The translations under genes were made by a program, and so were the position numbers. Positions 1 through 9,146 of a stretch of 64,000 nt of DNA are shown here, piece by piece. Position 1 is the first letter of the stretch; every line of letters begins with the position of its first letter. Source of the DNA: Caballeronia sp. GAFFF1 (GTDB lineage Bacteria; Pseudomonadota; Gammaproteobacteria; Burkholderiales; Burkholderiaceae); NCBI RefSeq assembly GCF_023630705.1, contig NZ_JALQEM010000030.1, forward strand, positions 62,001 to 126,000. The letters run 5' to 3'. The notes below the pieces were generated by a model that was given only the letters and a program-made list of their open reading frames with translations, made no database searches and had not been told where the DNA came from.

Positions 1-590
1 GTGAAGCGCGCATCGAAGCCGTCCACGCGTGCGAGCGCCGAGCGCGTCACGAACGTGTTCGCGGTCGCGAATTCCGCGCGGGAGAGGCCGGCTGCGTCTT
101 GCTCGTAGTCGGTCGGACGCGGGCCGAGCGGCACCACGATACGTCCCGATACGGCGTCCGCGCCCGCTCGCAACGCGGCGACGCCTGCCGCGAGCCAGTG
201 GGGATCAGGAATCGTGTCGTCGTCGGTGAACGCGATCAGCGGCGCGCCCGATGCACGCCATCCCGCGTTGCGAGCGCCTGCCGGGCCTTGCGTCGCGGTG
301 ACGGGAACATAGCGGATGCGGGGCGCTCCGTCGAACTCGCGTGCGAGCGCGGTCACGCGCGAACGCGTGGCGTCATCGGGACCGTCATCGCACACGACGA
401 TCTCGAAGCGCGTCTTGTCGTAGTACTGCGCGATAATCGCGCGCAGACAGCGTTCCAACATGTCGGGCCGCCGATACGTCGGCACGACCACCGACACGTC
501 GAAGGCCGCGCCCCCCGCTGCGCCCGCATTGCGCTGCGTGGACGCGTCCTTCGCGCCGTCGTAGGGAAACGAGCCTGCCATCGTGCTCAT
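1..590 (-). CDS. Glycosyltransferase family 2 (3' end outside window)
   Basis: Reading from ATG at 590, the protein starts MSTMAGSFPYDGAK and has a GT-A nucleotide-binding start (VSVVVPTYRRPDMLERCL), a CDDGPDD segment and the metal-binding acidic run FTDDDTIPDPHW, all typical of GT2 inverting glycosyltransferases. About 196 residues are visible before the window edge, so the acceptor-binding half is missing. The ATG overlaps the carbamoyltransferase stop (ATGA), so the two are probably translationally coupled. It is the last visible gene of a surface-glycan operon. Sugar donor and acceptor cannot be deduced. Confidence 0.88.
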   Translation of the reverse strand, partial: MSTMAGSFPYDGAKDASTQRNAGAAGGAAFDVSVVVPTYRRPDMLERCLRAIIAQYYDKTRFEIVVCDDGPDDATRSRVTALAREFDGAPRIRYVPVTATQGPAGARNAGWRASGAPLIAFTDDDTIPDPHWLAAGVAALRAGADAVSGRIVVPLGPRPTDYEQDAAGLSRAEFATANTFVTRSALARVDGFDARF

Positions 591-2332
591 GCACGCACTC
601 CCGGCTTCTCGATCAGGAACGGCCCGATCACGAGCGCATCGAGCGGCGACGTCCAGAACGACTCGAGCGCATCGCGCGGGGAATTCACCATCGGCTCGCC
701 GCGGGTATTGAACGACGTATTCACGAGCACCGGCACGCCCGTACGCGCCTTGAATGCAGCGAGCAGGTCGTAATAGAGCGCATGCTGCGAGCGGTTCACG
801 GTCTGCACGCGAGCCGTGCCGTCAATATGCGTCACCGCCGGAATGCGCGTCTTCATGTCCTCGCGCACATCGAATACGAAGAGCATGAACGGCGCGACGC
901 GTGCATCGACGAACCAGTCCGCAGCGTGTTCTTCCATTACGACAGGCGCAACCGGCCGGAAGTCTTCACGGTCCTTGATCTCGTTCAGGCGCGCCTGCAT
1001 GGACGGATCGATCGGCGAAGCGAGAATCGAGCGGGCACCGAGCGCGCGCGGACCGAACTCCGTGCGTCCCTGATACCAGCCGATCACGCGATTGGACGCG
1101 AGAATCTCAGCGGTTTCAGTGGCGATGTCGTTCAGCCGGCGATATGGCGTCTTCGACCACTTGAGGAATTGCTCAATCTCGTCGTCTTTATAACGCGGGC
1201 CGAGATACGCGTGATTCATGTGCCAGCGGCGGCTGCTATCGCCTTGCTTCACGCGTTCCTGATAGTCGGTCCACAGCGCCGCGCCGAGCGCGGTGCCCGC
1301 GTCGCCCGCAGCGGGTTGAACCCAAATGTCTTCGAACGGACCACGATCGCGCAGACGCGCATTCATCACGCAGTTCAGCGCGACGCCGCCTGCCATCGCC
1401 AGATGCGAGAGGCCGGTGCGTTCATGCAGCCAGCGCGCCAGATTCAGCGCCGTTTCTTCGAGCACCACTTGCAGCGAATGCGCGATGTCGTAGTGATGCT
1501 GCGTGAGCGGACCGCCGCGCTCGCGTCGCGGGCCGAAGCGCTCGACAAGACGCGGCGCATCCACGGTATAGCTGCCGTCGTTGCGATACTTCACGATCTC
1601 GCGGAACTGATCGACGTATGCGGGCTTGCCGAAAGAGGCGAGCGCCATCACCTTGTACTCATCCGACGAGTGAAGGAAGCCGAGATAGTCCGTCACGGCT
1701 TCGTAGAGCAAGCCTAGCGAATGCGGCAGTTCCACCTGTTTGAGGCGCTTGTACTCGCCATCGACGAACTGGCCGAGACTCGTCGTCACGCCTTCGCCGC
1801 GGCCGTCCATCGTGAGCACCGCAGTGTTCTCATACGGCGCCGCGAGAAACGCGCTCGCTTCGTGCGACAGATGGTGATCGACGTTGTGCCATTCGAAGCG
1901 CGGCGCGCGTCCGCCGCTGGCGAAACGCTTCTTCAGATGATGCGGCGCGCCGTCGAGCAACTGGCCGCGCGCATTGACGATATAGCTCAGGAAAAGCGGG
2001 TCCCACGGCGATTCCGAGGGATTACCGGTCACATGCTCCGACGGCATGAATGGCAGGGCAATGGTCGCCTTCGCCTGCTTGGGCATGCCCGAGAACAGAT
2101 GCGGATCGTACGAATACGCCACATGATCGATATCCGCGAGTTCGATGCCGGCTTCCTTCAGGCAATAGTCGATGGCATCGAAAGGAAGCTGCCATGTCGA
2201 GAAAGGCACGGGGCGCTTCGCATGCTTCACATGCGTGAAACGCTCGTCTTCCGCCGCCGCGATCACGACGCCGTCGCGAACCAGCGCCGCCGCGCTGTCG
2301 TGATAGACCGCATTGATTCCGAGTGTGTACAT
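587..2332 (-). CDS. Carbamoyltransferase (NodU/CmcH family)
   Basis: A 581-residue protein of full family length. It opens with LGINAVYHDSAAAL, the actin-like N-terminal fold of NodU/TobZ carbamoyltransferases, followed by the metal-binding DHHLSHEASAF motif near residue 170 and by GGVALNC. The C-terminal YrdC-like region carries GWYQGRTEFGPRALGARS. The family transfers carbamoyl from carbamoyl phosphate, via carbamoyl adenylate, to a sugar hydroxyl. The gene lies 12 bp after the GT9 gene and overlaps the next GT2 by 4 bp, so the likely substrate is a residue of the polysaccharide built by this cluster. That target is inferred. Confidence 0.93.
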   Translation of the reverse strand: MYTLGINAVYHDSAAALVRDGVVIAAAEDERFTHVKHAKRPVPFSTWQLPFDAIDYCLKEAGIELADIDHVAYSYDPHLFSGMPKQAKATIALPFMPSEHVTGNPSESPWDPLFLSYIVNARGQLLDGAPHHLKKRFASGGRAPRFEWHNVDHHLSHEASAFLAAPYENTAVLTMDGRGEGVTTSLGQFVDGEYKRLKQVELPHSLGLLYEAVTDYLGFLHSSDEYKVMALASFGKPAYVDQFREIVKYRNDGSYTVDAPRLVERFGPRRERGGPLTQHHYDIAHSLQVVLEETALNLARWLHERTGLSHLAMAGGVALNCVMNARLRDRGPFEDIWVQPAAGDAGTALGAALWTDYQERVKQGDSSRRWHMNHAYLGPRYKDDEIEQFLKWSKTPYRRLNDIATETAEILASNRVIGWYQGRTEFGPRALGARSILASPIDPSMQARLNEIKDREDFRPVAPVVMEEHAADWFVDARVAPFMLFVFDVREDMKTRIPAVTHIDGTARVQTVNRSQHALYYDLLAAFKARTGVPVLVNTSFNTRGEPMVNSPRDALESFWTSPLDALVIGPFLIEKPGVRA

Positions 2333-2344
2333 AAGGCGCGTCTC

Positions 2345-3529
2345 TCAGGGTAGTGTCAGATGAGCAGGATGTTGTTCGGTGCGGGCATCGAGTAAGGACA
2401 GCGCGGCATCGACAACTTCGTCGACGCTCACGCCGAGCAGACACGAGTGATGCCCTTCGGGACACACGCTGCGATAGCACCAGCGGCAGGGCACATCGCG
2501 GTACAGCACGCGATGCGGCGTTTGCCACGGCATATGCTGCGGATTGGTGAGCGCATACAGATCGACGACCGGCGCGCCGAGCGCCGACGCGATATGCACA
2601 GGACCGCTGTTGTTGGAGATCAGCACGCGCGCATGGGCGATCAAGGCCGCGAGCTCGCCCAGTTCGAGCGCGCCCGCGAGACTCGCGACGCGCGTATCGC
2701 CGGCGCTGACGGTCTCGCACAATGGGGCTTCGCTCGCCGAGCCGGTTACGAGCGCGGGCCAGCCGGTCCGATCCGCGAGCACGCGCGCTGCCTGCGCGAA
2801 TCGCTCGGGCGGATAGCGCCGCGATGCAGCGGTTGCGCCGGGATGCATGACAAAGAAGGGCGCTTCGAGATCGACGCCGCGTTCGTCGAGCTTGCGCGCA
2901 AGCGATGCCTCGTCTTCGGCGCGCAACGCGAAGCGCATGCGCGTATCCGCGTTCGTTGCGCCGACGCTTTCTACGAGCGCAAGCTGCCGCTCGACTTCGT
3001 GACGCGTGCCCTGTTGTGGCTCGCACTCCGCGACCCAATCCGTTAGCAGCCCGTATGGATTTTCGCGGCAATGCGCGAGGCGCCGGGGAATCTTCGCCAG
3101 ATGGCAAAACATCGCTGCGGGAAGCGGATTCTGGCTATAGACCGTGAAGATGACGGCGGCATCGAAGCCGAGCGATGCAAGCCGCTCGCACATCGCGATG
3201 TCTCCGCTCGCATCGATGGGCTTGTCATGCTTGACCCACGGCGCGTCGTATTCGATCACGTCGTCGATATCGTCGATGAAGCGCGCCGCCTGCGCTCCCG
3301 AGCGCGATGCAAGCAACGTGAGATGTCGCTCCGGATACGCGTGTTTGAGCGCATGAAGCGCGGGCGTCGTCATCAGCACGTCGCCGAGATTGTCGAGGCG
3401 AATGCAGAGAATGCGCCGCACGTCCGCGCCCCACACGCGCTGAGGCGCGATGGCCGGCGCGCGGGCGTGCGCGTTCGCGGGCTGGATAGGGATGGCGATA
3501 TCGTTCGCCCGTGACGGATCGCGCTTCAT
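2345..3529 (-). CDS. Glycosyltransferase family 9 (heptosyltransferase-like)
   Basis: About 394 residues. The N-terminal Rossmann domain shows ILCIRLDNLGDVLMTTPAL, the classic GT9/WaaF start. The C-terminal domain has the donor-site FVMHPGAT and the NNSGPVHIASALGAP loop. Family members transfer heptose from ADP-heptose to lipopolysaccharide core or related glycans in the cytoplasm. The start chosen is ATG 3529, which overlaps the stop of the preceding HAD gene (ATGA); an upstream in-frame start at 3553 would overlap much more. A GmhB-like phosphatase next door supports a heptose substrate but does not prove it. Confidence 0.9.
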   Translation of the reverse strand: MKRDPSRANDIAIPIQPANAHARAPAIAPQRVWGADVRRILCIRLDNLGDVLMTTPALHALKHAYPERHLTLLASRSGAQAARFIDDIDDVIEYDAPWVKHDKPIDASGDIAMCERLASLGFDAAVIFTVYSQNPLPAAMFCHLAKIPRRLAHCRENPYGLLTDWVAECEPQQGTRHEVERQLALVESVGATNADTRMRFALRAEDEASLARKLDERGVDLEAPFFVMHPGATAASRRYPPERFAQAARVLADRTGWPALVTGSASEAPLCETVSAGDTRVASLAGALELGELAALIAHARVLISNNSGPVHIASALGAPVVDLYALTNPQHMPWQTPHRVLYRDVPCRWCYRSVCPEGHHSCLLGVSVDEVVDAALSLLDARTEQHPAHLTLP

Positions 3530-4104
3530 GTCGCGAGCTCCGTCGCATGCCACGCACGCTCAATAATGCGCGCGGCTTCGCCCATATCCTTAGAAGTGGC
3601 ATCGGGTTCACGCAACGGACCGCGCTGCCAAAGCGTCTCGTTGCCGTTGTCGATCAGCACCGCGCGGCAGCCTGCGCGATGGCCTGCTTCGATATCGTCG
3701 AGAATGTCGCCGACGAACCAGCTTCGCGCCAGGTCGAGGTCGAGTTCGCGCGCGGCCCGCTGGATCATGCCCGGCGCGGGCTTGCGGCAGTCGCATGCGC
3801 GTGCATAAGCTGCGACCGTGCCTTGCGGATGATGCGGACACCAGTAAATGCCCGCAAGCCGCGCGCCGGCTTCGGCAGCGAGCTCGTGCAACTTGCGTTC
3901 GACGTGCCGAAGCGCGGACTCATCGAACTTGCCGAGCGCGACACCGCTCTGGTTGCTGATGACGACAATCGGCACATTCGCGCGCGCGAAGATGGCAAGC
4001 GCATCGCGTGCGCCCGGCGCAAGACGCATCTTGGCGGGATCGACGTTATAGGGCACGTCGTCGAGGAGCGTGCCGTCTTTATCGAGGAAAACGGCGGGCT
4101 TCAT
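3526..4104 (-). CDS. HAD-IIIA phosphatase (GmhB-like)
   Basis: A 192-residue protein beginning MKPAVFLDKDGTLLDD, the HAD motif I with the nucleophilic and general acid Asp. Motif II is VVISNQSG. A zinc-binding loop CPHHP...CDCRKPAPGM is the hallmark of the histidinol-phosphatase/GmhB branch, and motif IV is FVGDILDDIEAG. GmhB removes the 7-phosphate from glycero-manno-heptose 1,7-bisphosphate on the way to ADP-heptose. Both gene ends overlap neighbours by ATGA. Histidinol phosphatase is the alternative, but the glycan context favours heptose metabolism. Confidence 0.88.
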   Translation of the reverse strand: MKPAVFLDKDGTLLDDVPYNVDPAKMRLAPGARDALAIFARANVPIVVISNQSGVALGKFDESALRHVERKLHELAAEAGARLAGIYWCPHHPQGTVAAYARACDCRKPAPGMIQRAARELDLDLARSWFVGDILDDIEAGHRAGCRAVLIDNGNETLWQRGPLREPDATSKDMGEAARIIERAWHATELAT

Positions 4105-5390
4105 GCGGTGGCGCTGCCGTAAGCGGCGCGCCGGCTGTCGAGGTCCTGCGCGATGTCCACGCCCGCCACGCGCGCATAGACGCGTTCGAGCGACTGCGCG
4201 ACGCCGGACCATGTGAACATCGCGCGCGCGCGTTCGAGGCCCGCTGCGCCCATGCGTTCTGCGCGCGCGGGATCGCGCTTCAGCGTGGCGAGGGCATCGG
4301 CGAGCGCGCGTGGATCCTTTGGCGGCACGAGCATGCCCGTTTCTTCGTGCGCCACGGAATAGCGAATCCCGCCCACATCCGCGCCGACGACCGGCCTGCC
4401 GCATGCCATGGCTTCGAGCGGCGTGATGCCGAAAGGCTCATACCACGGCGTCGTCACGAACACATCGGCTGCGTTATAGAAGGTCTTGAGGCGTTGCCTT
4501 CCATGACGGCCGAGAAAGTTCACCTTGTCGGCCACGCCGCATTCCTGCGCGATGCCGCGCAAACGGCCGATTTCCGGCGTCGCAATCTCGTTCGCTTCAT
4601 CGGAGTTGCCGCCGATCACATACAGATGCGCGTCTTCGTTCAGTTCGCGATTGCAAAGGCCGATGCCGCGCACCACATTGTCGATGCCCTTGCGCGGCAC
4701 CATGCGTCCTAGTTGGAGCACGATGAAGCGGTCCTGCGGCCAGCCGAGACGTTCACGCGCTTCGGCCTTCTTCATCGGATGGAACTCCGTGCTGTCGAAG
4801 CCGCACGGCACGAGGTCGATGCGTTCGCGCTCGGCGTGATACAGCGACACGAGGTCCGCTTCGTCTTGCGGGCATTCCGCGATCACCGAATCCGATTCGC
4901 GCACGAGCGCGTCTTCGATCTCGAAGCGTTCATCGGGAAAGCCATCGCCCGCGCCTTGATGAATGCGCCGCACGCGGCCGAGCGCATGAAACGTCGTGAC
5001 GAGCGGCACGCCCAGCGCTTCCTTGATGCGCATGCCGACGAGTCCCGACATGAAGAAGTTCGCATGCACGACGTGATAAGGCGTCGCCTGCTTCTTGAAA
5101 AAGCCGATCATGAAGCGAGCGAACTCGTCCATGTGCGGAAGCAGTTGTTCCTTTGCCAGTTGCACCGGCGGACCCGCCGGCACATTGATGACGCGAATGC
5201 CGCGTATGCGTTCGAAGCGCGACACCAGCGGCAAAAGAGAACGGTCGCGGCGCGTGAAGACATCCACTTGATGGCCGTTGCGCGCGAGCTGCCGCGCGAC
5301 GTGCGCGACATAAATATTCTGCCCGCCGCTATCGACACCGCCCGCTACCGCGAGAGGCGACGCATGCTCACTGATAAGTGCGATCTTCAC
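4101..5390 (-). CDS. Glycosyltransferase family 4 (GT-B)
   Basis: About 429 residues, starting at GTG 5390 (VKIALISEHASPL), which has a GAGGGGG ribosome-binding site roughly 8 nt upstream. An in-frame ATG farther out (5510) would add an unlikely N-terminal extension. The N-terminal domain has GGVDSGGQNIYVAHVA, as in sucrose-phosphate-synthase-like GT4 enzymes. The C-terminal donor domain shows LQLGRMVPRKGIDN and the retaining-enzyme motif EPFGITPLE. It is the first gene of the run of ATGA-coupled genes toward position 1. The donor is unknown; a surface polysaccharide product is inferred from the neighbours. Confidence 0.9.
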   Translation of the reverse strand: MKIALISEHASPLAVAGGVDSGGQNIYVAHVARQLARNGHQVDVFTRRDRSLLPLVSRFERIRGIRVINVPAGPPVQLAKEQLLPHMDEFARFMIGFFKKQATPYHVVHANFFMSGLVGMRIKEALGVPLVTTFHALGRVRRIHQGAGDGFPDERFEIEDALVRESDSVIAECPQDEADLVSLYHAERERIDLVPCGFDSTEFHPMKKAEARERLGWPQDRFIVLQLGRMVPRKGIDNVVRGIGLCNRELNEDAHLYVIGGNSDEANEIATPEIGRLRGIAQECGVADKVNFLGRHGRQRLKTFYNAADVFVTTPWYEPFGITPLEAMACGRPVVGADVGGIRYSVAHEETGMLVPPKDPRALADALATLKRDPARAERMGAAGLERARAMFTWSGVAQSLERVYARVAGVDIAQDLDSRRAAYGSATA

Positions 5391-5587
5391 GTGTAGGCCC
5401 CCTCGATTCGCGTTGTTCGAAATGGGCTTCGAGCCGTTGAGCGCGCACAGGGATTGCCGCGTCTTTCGAAGCTTGATGGCCTGTGAGCATTCGTTGTGCC
5501 ACCAGCGCAAAATTGCGCAGAATCGTTGGTTCGTTGCAGGACGAACAAAATTTCGTTAGACGTAGCTTCGACAGCAGCGGCGCGGTT

Positions 5588-6568
5588 TTACACGGTGTGT
5601 GTAGCGTCTGCCGGTATCGCAGCGGGTTTGCTCGTCTCTGCTCGCGCATGGCGGCGATCGTCTTCGCGCACGATCGATCGCATGACTTGCACGTGAGCGC
5701 CTACCACGCGCCGATGTGCGAGCGCCCAAGGCAATCCGCGCAACATCTGAATCGCATCTCGCCAGAACGCGCCTTCGCGCCGCATGACGGCGAGCGCCTG
5801 CATGCTCGCGTGCAAGGCTTCGCGCAGCGGCAATCGCAGCCACGCGACCCACGCCGCATTACGCGCGAGCAGACGTCTGCGCAAGGCGCTGTCGCGTATC
5901 GGAGAAGGATGGTGATGCAGCACGAGTTCGTCTGCATAGACGAGCGCGTGGCCGTGATCGAGCATGTCGAGCGCGAGCAGCGATTCTTCGCCGCCTATGA
6001 AAAGCCGCGGCTCATAGCCGCCCATCTTTCGATAGACGCTCGTGCGAAACACGCTCGCGCCGGCCATGTAGCCGACGAGCGCCGGCCCCGGCAGACCGTT
6101 CGCGCCGAGCGGGCTTACGCGCATGCGTTCGCAGGTTTCGTCGGCATCGCCGTTTTCGCCGACGACCACGCGCGCGCTCAGCACCGCGACGCGCGGCGCG
6201 GCGTCGAGCATCTCGACTGCGCGCGTGAGCGAGCCGGGGCTCCACCAGGTGTCGTCGTCGCAGAAGGCGACGTACTCCGTGCGGACCTTCTCCACGCCGA
6301 GATTGCGCCCCGCCGCGCCCATGTTCGACGGTGCGACGACGAGTTCGACAAACGGAAAGGCTTGCGCGATGCGTGCAGCGGTATCGTCGGACGAGGCGTT
6401 ATCGACCACGACAATGTCGATGCGATCCGGCAGCGCCGCGAGTCTTTCGAGCGTGTCGAGCACCTGGTCGGCGCGGTTGTAGGTCAGCACGACCACGCTC
6501 AGGCGCGCGGCGGCGTCGTGACGCGGGCGCGCCAAGGGTTGCTTCAGAGGTTGCGGGACGGCGCTCAT
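5588..6568 (-). CDS. Glycosyltransferase family 2
   Basis: A 326-residue protein from ATG 6568, which overlaps the deacetylase stop by ATGA. It carries LSVVVLTYNRADQVLDTLERL, IVVVDNASSDDT and the DxD-type metal site FCDDDTWWSPG near residue 110, then GGEESLLALDM and HHHPSPIRD, in the pattern of rhamnosyl- or galactosyl-type GT2 enzymes. The roughly 200 bp between its stop and the next gene (5391-5587) contain no gene; a 14-bp dyad GCGCAAAATTGCGC lies at 5505-5518. Confidence 0.9.
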   Translation of the reverse strand: MSAVPQPLKQPLARPRHDAAARLSVVVLTYNRADQVLDTLERLAALPDRIDIVVVDNASSDDTAARIAQAFPFVELVVAPSNMGAAGRNLGVEKVRTEYVAFCDDDTWWSPGSLTRAVEMLDAAPRVAVLSARVVVGENGDADETCERMRVSPLGANGLPGPALVGYMAGASVFRTSVYRKMGGYEPRLFIGGEESLLALDMLDHGHALVYADELVLHHHPSPIRDSALRRRLLARNAAWVAWLRLPLREALHASMQALAVMRREGAFWRDAIQMLRGLPWALAHRRVVGAHVQVMRSIVREDDRRHARAETSKPAAIPADATHTV

Positions 6569-7284
6569 GCGCGCTTCTCCGCGGGTTCGAGCGTCCAGAA
6601 GCGCTCGGGCAGGAATACGTCGTCGTATCCGTTCGGACCGAACGCCTTCAACTGGCTCGGATAGGCGTTCACGGCTTCGCGCTTCAACGCTTCGCGGCGC
6701 GCGGCTTCCGCATGCTCGGGAAGGCGCGCATTCAGCGGCGTGGCGTCGATGCCGCGTTCCATCAAGTCCGCGAGCCGCTGCTGCAAGAGCGCGCGCTTGC
6801 ATCGATAAAGCGCCTCTTCGTACGCGATGCACGGCAGTTCGGGATGGCGCAACCATGCATCGCACGCGGCCTCGTGCACGAGCGCGTGATCCGAATGAAA
6901 GAGCCCGAGCGGGATCAGCAGCGCTTCGGGACGGTGCTCGTCTATCGCGTCGAGAAACGCCTGCGTCAACGTCGCGCGCGTCGGCTTGTCGGCCTCGGGC
7001 GCGAAAGGCACGTATTGCGAGTCGAGAAAGCCGAGATGCAGCGGCGTCACGCCGAGCAGCTCGAGCGCGCGGTTGTCTTCTTCGATGCGCGCGACCATCG
7101 CCTGCTTCGCGTCTGAAAAGCCGCACTGGGCGTCCCAGTCCGTGCTGGCGTCGGCAGGGGGGCAGCCCGTGAAGACCGTGCACACGAGCACGTCAGGGGC
7201 GCCTGCGAGTGACGCGCCGCAGCCGAGCACGGCGTCGTCGAGATGAGGAGAGATGAACAGCGTTTTGCGAGGGACGTCGATCAT
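6565..7284 (-). CDS. PIG-L/LmbE family N-deacetylase
   Basis: About 239 residues from ATG 7284 (MIDVPRKTLFISPHLDD). The SPHLDDAVLGCG segment is the family's zinc-binding AHPDDE motif in a variant form, and HSDHALVHEA near residue 140 supplies the distal His ligand. PIG-L enzymes deacetylate N-acetylglucosaminyl groups on glycolipids or small molecules. The gene is coupled to the following GT2 by a 4-bp overlap, so a role in trimming a glycan precursor is likely. A TTG at 7326 in the same frame is an alternative start. Confidence 0.85.
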   Translation of the reverse strand: MIDVPRKTLFISPHLDDAVLGCGASLAGAPDVLVCTVFTGCPPADASTDWDAQCGFSDAKQAMVARIEEDNRALELLGVTPLHLGFLDSQYVPFAPEADKPTRATLTQAFLDAIDEHRPEALLIPLGLFHSDHALVHEAACDAWLRHPELPCIAYEEALYRCKRALLQQRLADLMERGIDATPLNARLPEHAEAARREALKREAVNAYPSQLKAFGPNGYDDVFLPERFWTLEPAEKRA

Positions 7285-7359
7285 GGAGGAGCCGTTGAGA
7301 GCGAATGACGGCTCGTCCAAACGCAAGTACCGCGCCAGCGCCGAAACGTAACGGCGCGG

Positions 7360-8364
7360 TCAGAAACGTATGCCGATGCCCGCTTCGATGATGTCCGCAT
7401 CGCGGTCGTAGCGCGTCACCATGCGGTTCCACGTCGCGCGCACGAGCCAGCGATTCGTGAAGCGGTAGCTTGCAGACAAGGAGACGAGGCCCGCGAAGCG
7501 GCCATCGCCCGTGCGGTTTTGCGGCAGATCGTCGTTCTGCGTGATCGACAGATACGGTCCGGCGCCGACGCCGAGCGTCAGCCGGTCGTCGAAGAACGCG
7601 CGCGTGGCCCACAATTGAGCGGCGACGCCGTCGCGCCGCGACTGCACGTGGCCGCCCTCGTGCAGATACGACGCGGTGAAGTCGACGTACTTCCACAGCC
7701 CGCGTCGATATTCGATGCTTTCCGCCACGTTCGATTCGGAATCTAAGCTGTTCAGGATCGTCGTGCCGACCAGCACCGCGACCTCGTTGCCGGTGACGTT
7801 CGTGGTGCGCGAGGGCGCCGAGTCGCGCGGGCCGTGGCCGTTCGGGGCGTCGAGCTGATAACCGATGCCGAAGAGCAGGGCGGTCGTGTCCGGGCCGCCG
7901 AACGCCTGCACGCGATTGAGTTTCATCTCCGCGATCCAGCGGTTATCGAAGTAATACGCGGCGCGCAGCGTGAAGAGGCCGCCCCAGCCGTGCGTGTTGG
8001 CATAGTCACCGCCGGCTTGCGCCTCGCTGGTGTCGAAGTACCGGTACGGACCCGCGCCCGCCGACACTTCGACGCGGTTGTTCCAGAGCGGCATCCGCGC
8101 CCACAACTGCGCCGCCTGACCGTCGCGGTGATGATTCGGAATATGACCTTCATTGATCCACGAGAAGCTCCAGGCCGCGTACGGACCGAGGCCCTCGCGA
8201 TAGCTTGCTTCCCAGGAATACGTGTTCTGGCTGCCGCTTTGAAGCGGGCCGGCGAGAATCGAAAATTCTTGCGCGCTGGCCACATGAGCCGTGGCGCTCA
8301 GCGCGACGGCAAAGAGCGCCAAGGCAGCGTTTCGGTACTGTCGTCGTAGGCTAAGAGAGAGCAT
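7360..8364 (-). CDS. Outer-membrane beta-barrel protein with internal duplication
   Basis: About 334 residues with an N-terminal signal peptide ending near ATAHVASAQE, and a terminal Phe after alternating residues (EAGIGIRF), the usual outer-membrane barrel C-terminus. Two halves repeat each other. GHIPNHHRDGQAAQLWAR followed by VSAGAGPYRYF in the first half matches GGHVQSRRDGVAAQLWAT followed by LGVGAGPYLSI in the second. No family is recognised and no catalytic motif stands out. ATG 8364 was preferred over an in-frame TTG nine bases upstream. Confidence 0.75.
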   Translation of the reverse strand: MLSLSLRRQYRNAALALFAVALSATAHVASAQEFSILAGPLQSGSQNTYSWEASYREGLGPYAAWSFSWINEGHIPNHHRDGQAAQLWARMPLWNNRVEVSAGAGPYRYFDTSEAQAGGDYANTHGWGGLFTLRAAYYFDNRWIAEMKLNRVQAFGGPDTTALLFGIGYQLDAPNGHGPRDSAPSRTTNVTGNEVAVLVGTTILNSLDSESNVAESIEYRRGLWKYVDFTASYLHEGGHVQSRRDGVAAQLWATRAFFDDRLTLGVGAGPYLSITQNDDLPQNRTGDGRFAGLVSLSASYRFTNRWLVRATWNRMVTRYDRDADIIEAGIGIRF

Positions 8365-8510
8365 TGAAAGCAAGTCAGGAGCGGAAATGCGGACGCTCTC
8401 AAATGAAAGCTCCGAAGAAGCATACCGGCTAAATAAGAATCATGCCTGTCTGGCGCGGAGATAATGTTCGTCGACGCACGTCCTGTTTCTTGTTTCGGCG
8501 TTACAAATAA

Positions 8511-8529
8511 GGCGTTCGTTCCGAACGCC
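8511..8529. promoter_or_regulatory. Perfect 19-bp dyad upstream of a small gene
   Basis: GGCGTTCG, three bases TTC, then CGAACGCC: perfect 8-bp arms. It lies 53 bp ahead of the small ORF at 8583 and about 150 bp ahead of the divergent barrel gene. The size suits a repressor operator; no T-run follows, so a terminator is less likely. The function is inferred. Confidence 0.35.
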
Positions 8530-8582
8530 GTCGCCATGCAAGAGACGGCTGGGCACTTCAGCCTTTCCGAAGCGAGGATAAG

Positions 8583-8870
8583 ATGGACGCCATTCCAATG
8601 GAGTACCGCGGGTGTGAGTTGTCGGCGGTCGTCGTGCGGGCGGCCGGCGAGTTCATCGCGACGGTCTTGATCGAGCGGCCAGACGGCGTGCGGCGCGCGA
8701 TCGGCCCGTTTCGACCGTTCGCCACGGCCCGGGCAGCCGAGCAGTTCGCCATTCAATATGGCAGGGATGAACTGGATGGACGCCATTCGCCGCGCGGCGT
8801 TCACATGACGACGTGCGACGATCCGGCCGTTGGGCGCTCGACTGCAAGTGCGCCCGAGCGCCGTCTATAG
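8583..8870 (+). CDS. Small hypothetical protein
   Basis: A 95-residue protein starting MDAIPMEYRGCELSAVVVR, preceded by a good ribosome-binding site (GAGGATAAG). The first 60 residues read like a compact beta-rich domain (ATVLIERPDGVRRAIGPF) and the C-terminal third is polar and low in structure. There is no signal peptide or membrane segment. I do not recognise the family. The 276 bp that follow, up to the MFS gene, hold nothing convincing. Confidence 0.55.
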   Translation: MDAIPMEYRGCELSAVVVRAAGEFIATVLIERPDGVRRAIGPFRPFATARAAEQFAIQYGRDELDGRHSPRGVHMTTCDDPAVGRSTASAPERRL

Positions 8871-9146
8871 TCACGCGCTCGACGGCTTGGCCGCTCTGAG
8901 GTCGGCTGAATCCATCGTGAAGTTCGCGGGCAGCGGGCCATGCTCGACGTGGACGCCGCGAAGCACGGAGCACCGACAGACGAGCGAGCATGCTCACGGG
9001 CATCTGTGCGCCGATAAGACGAACGATCGTTCGCGCCCACCATCACGCGCAGTCGCGCACAGCACGCTTTTGCACACGCACGGCAGTATCCATTACCATG
9101 CGGGCGCCGCGCGGATCCGTCTCCTGCGGGCATTCCAAACCAACGA

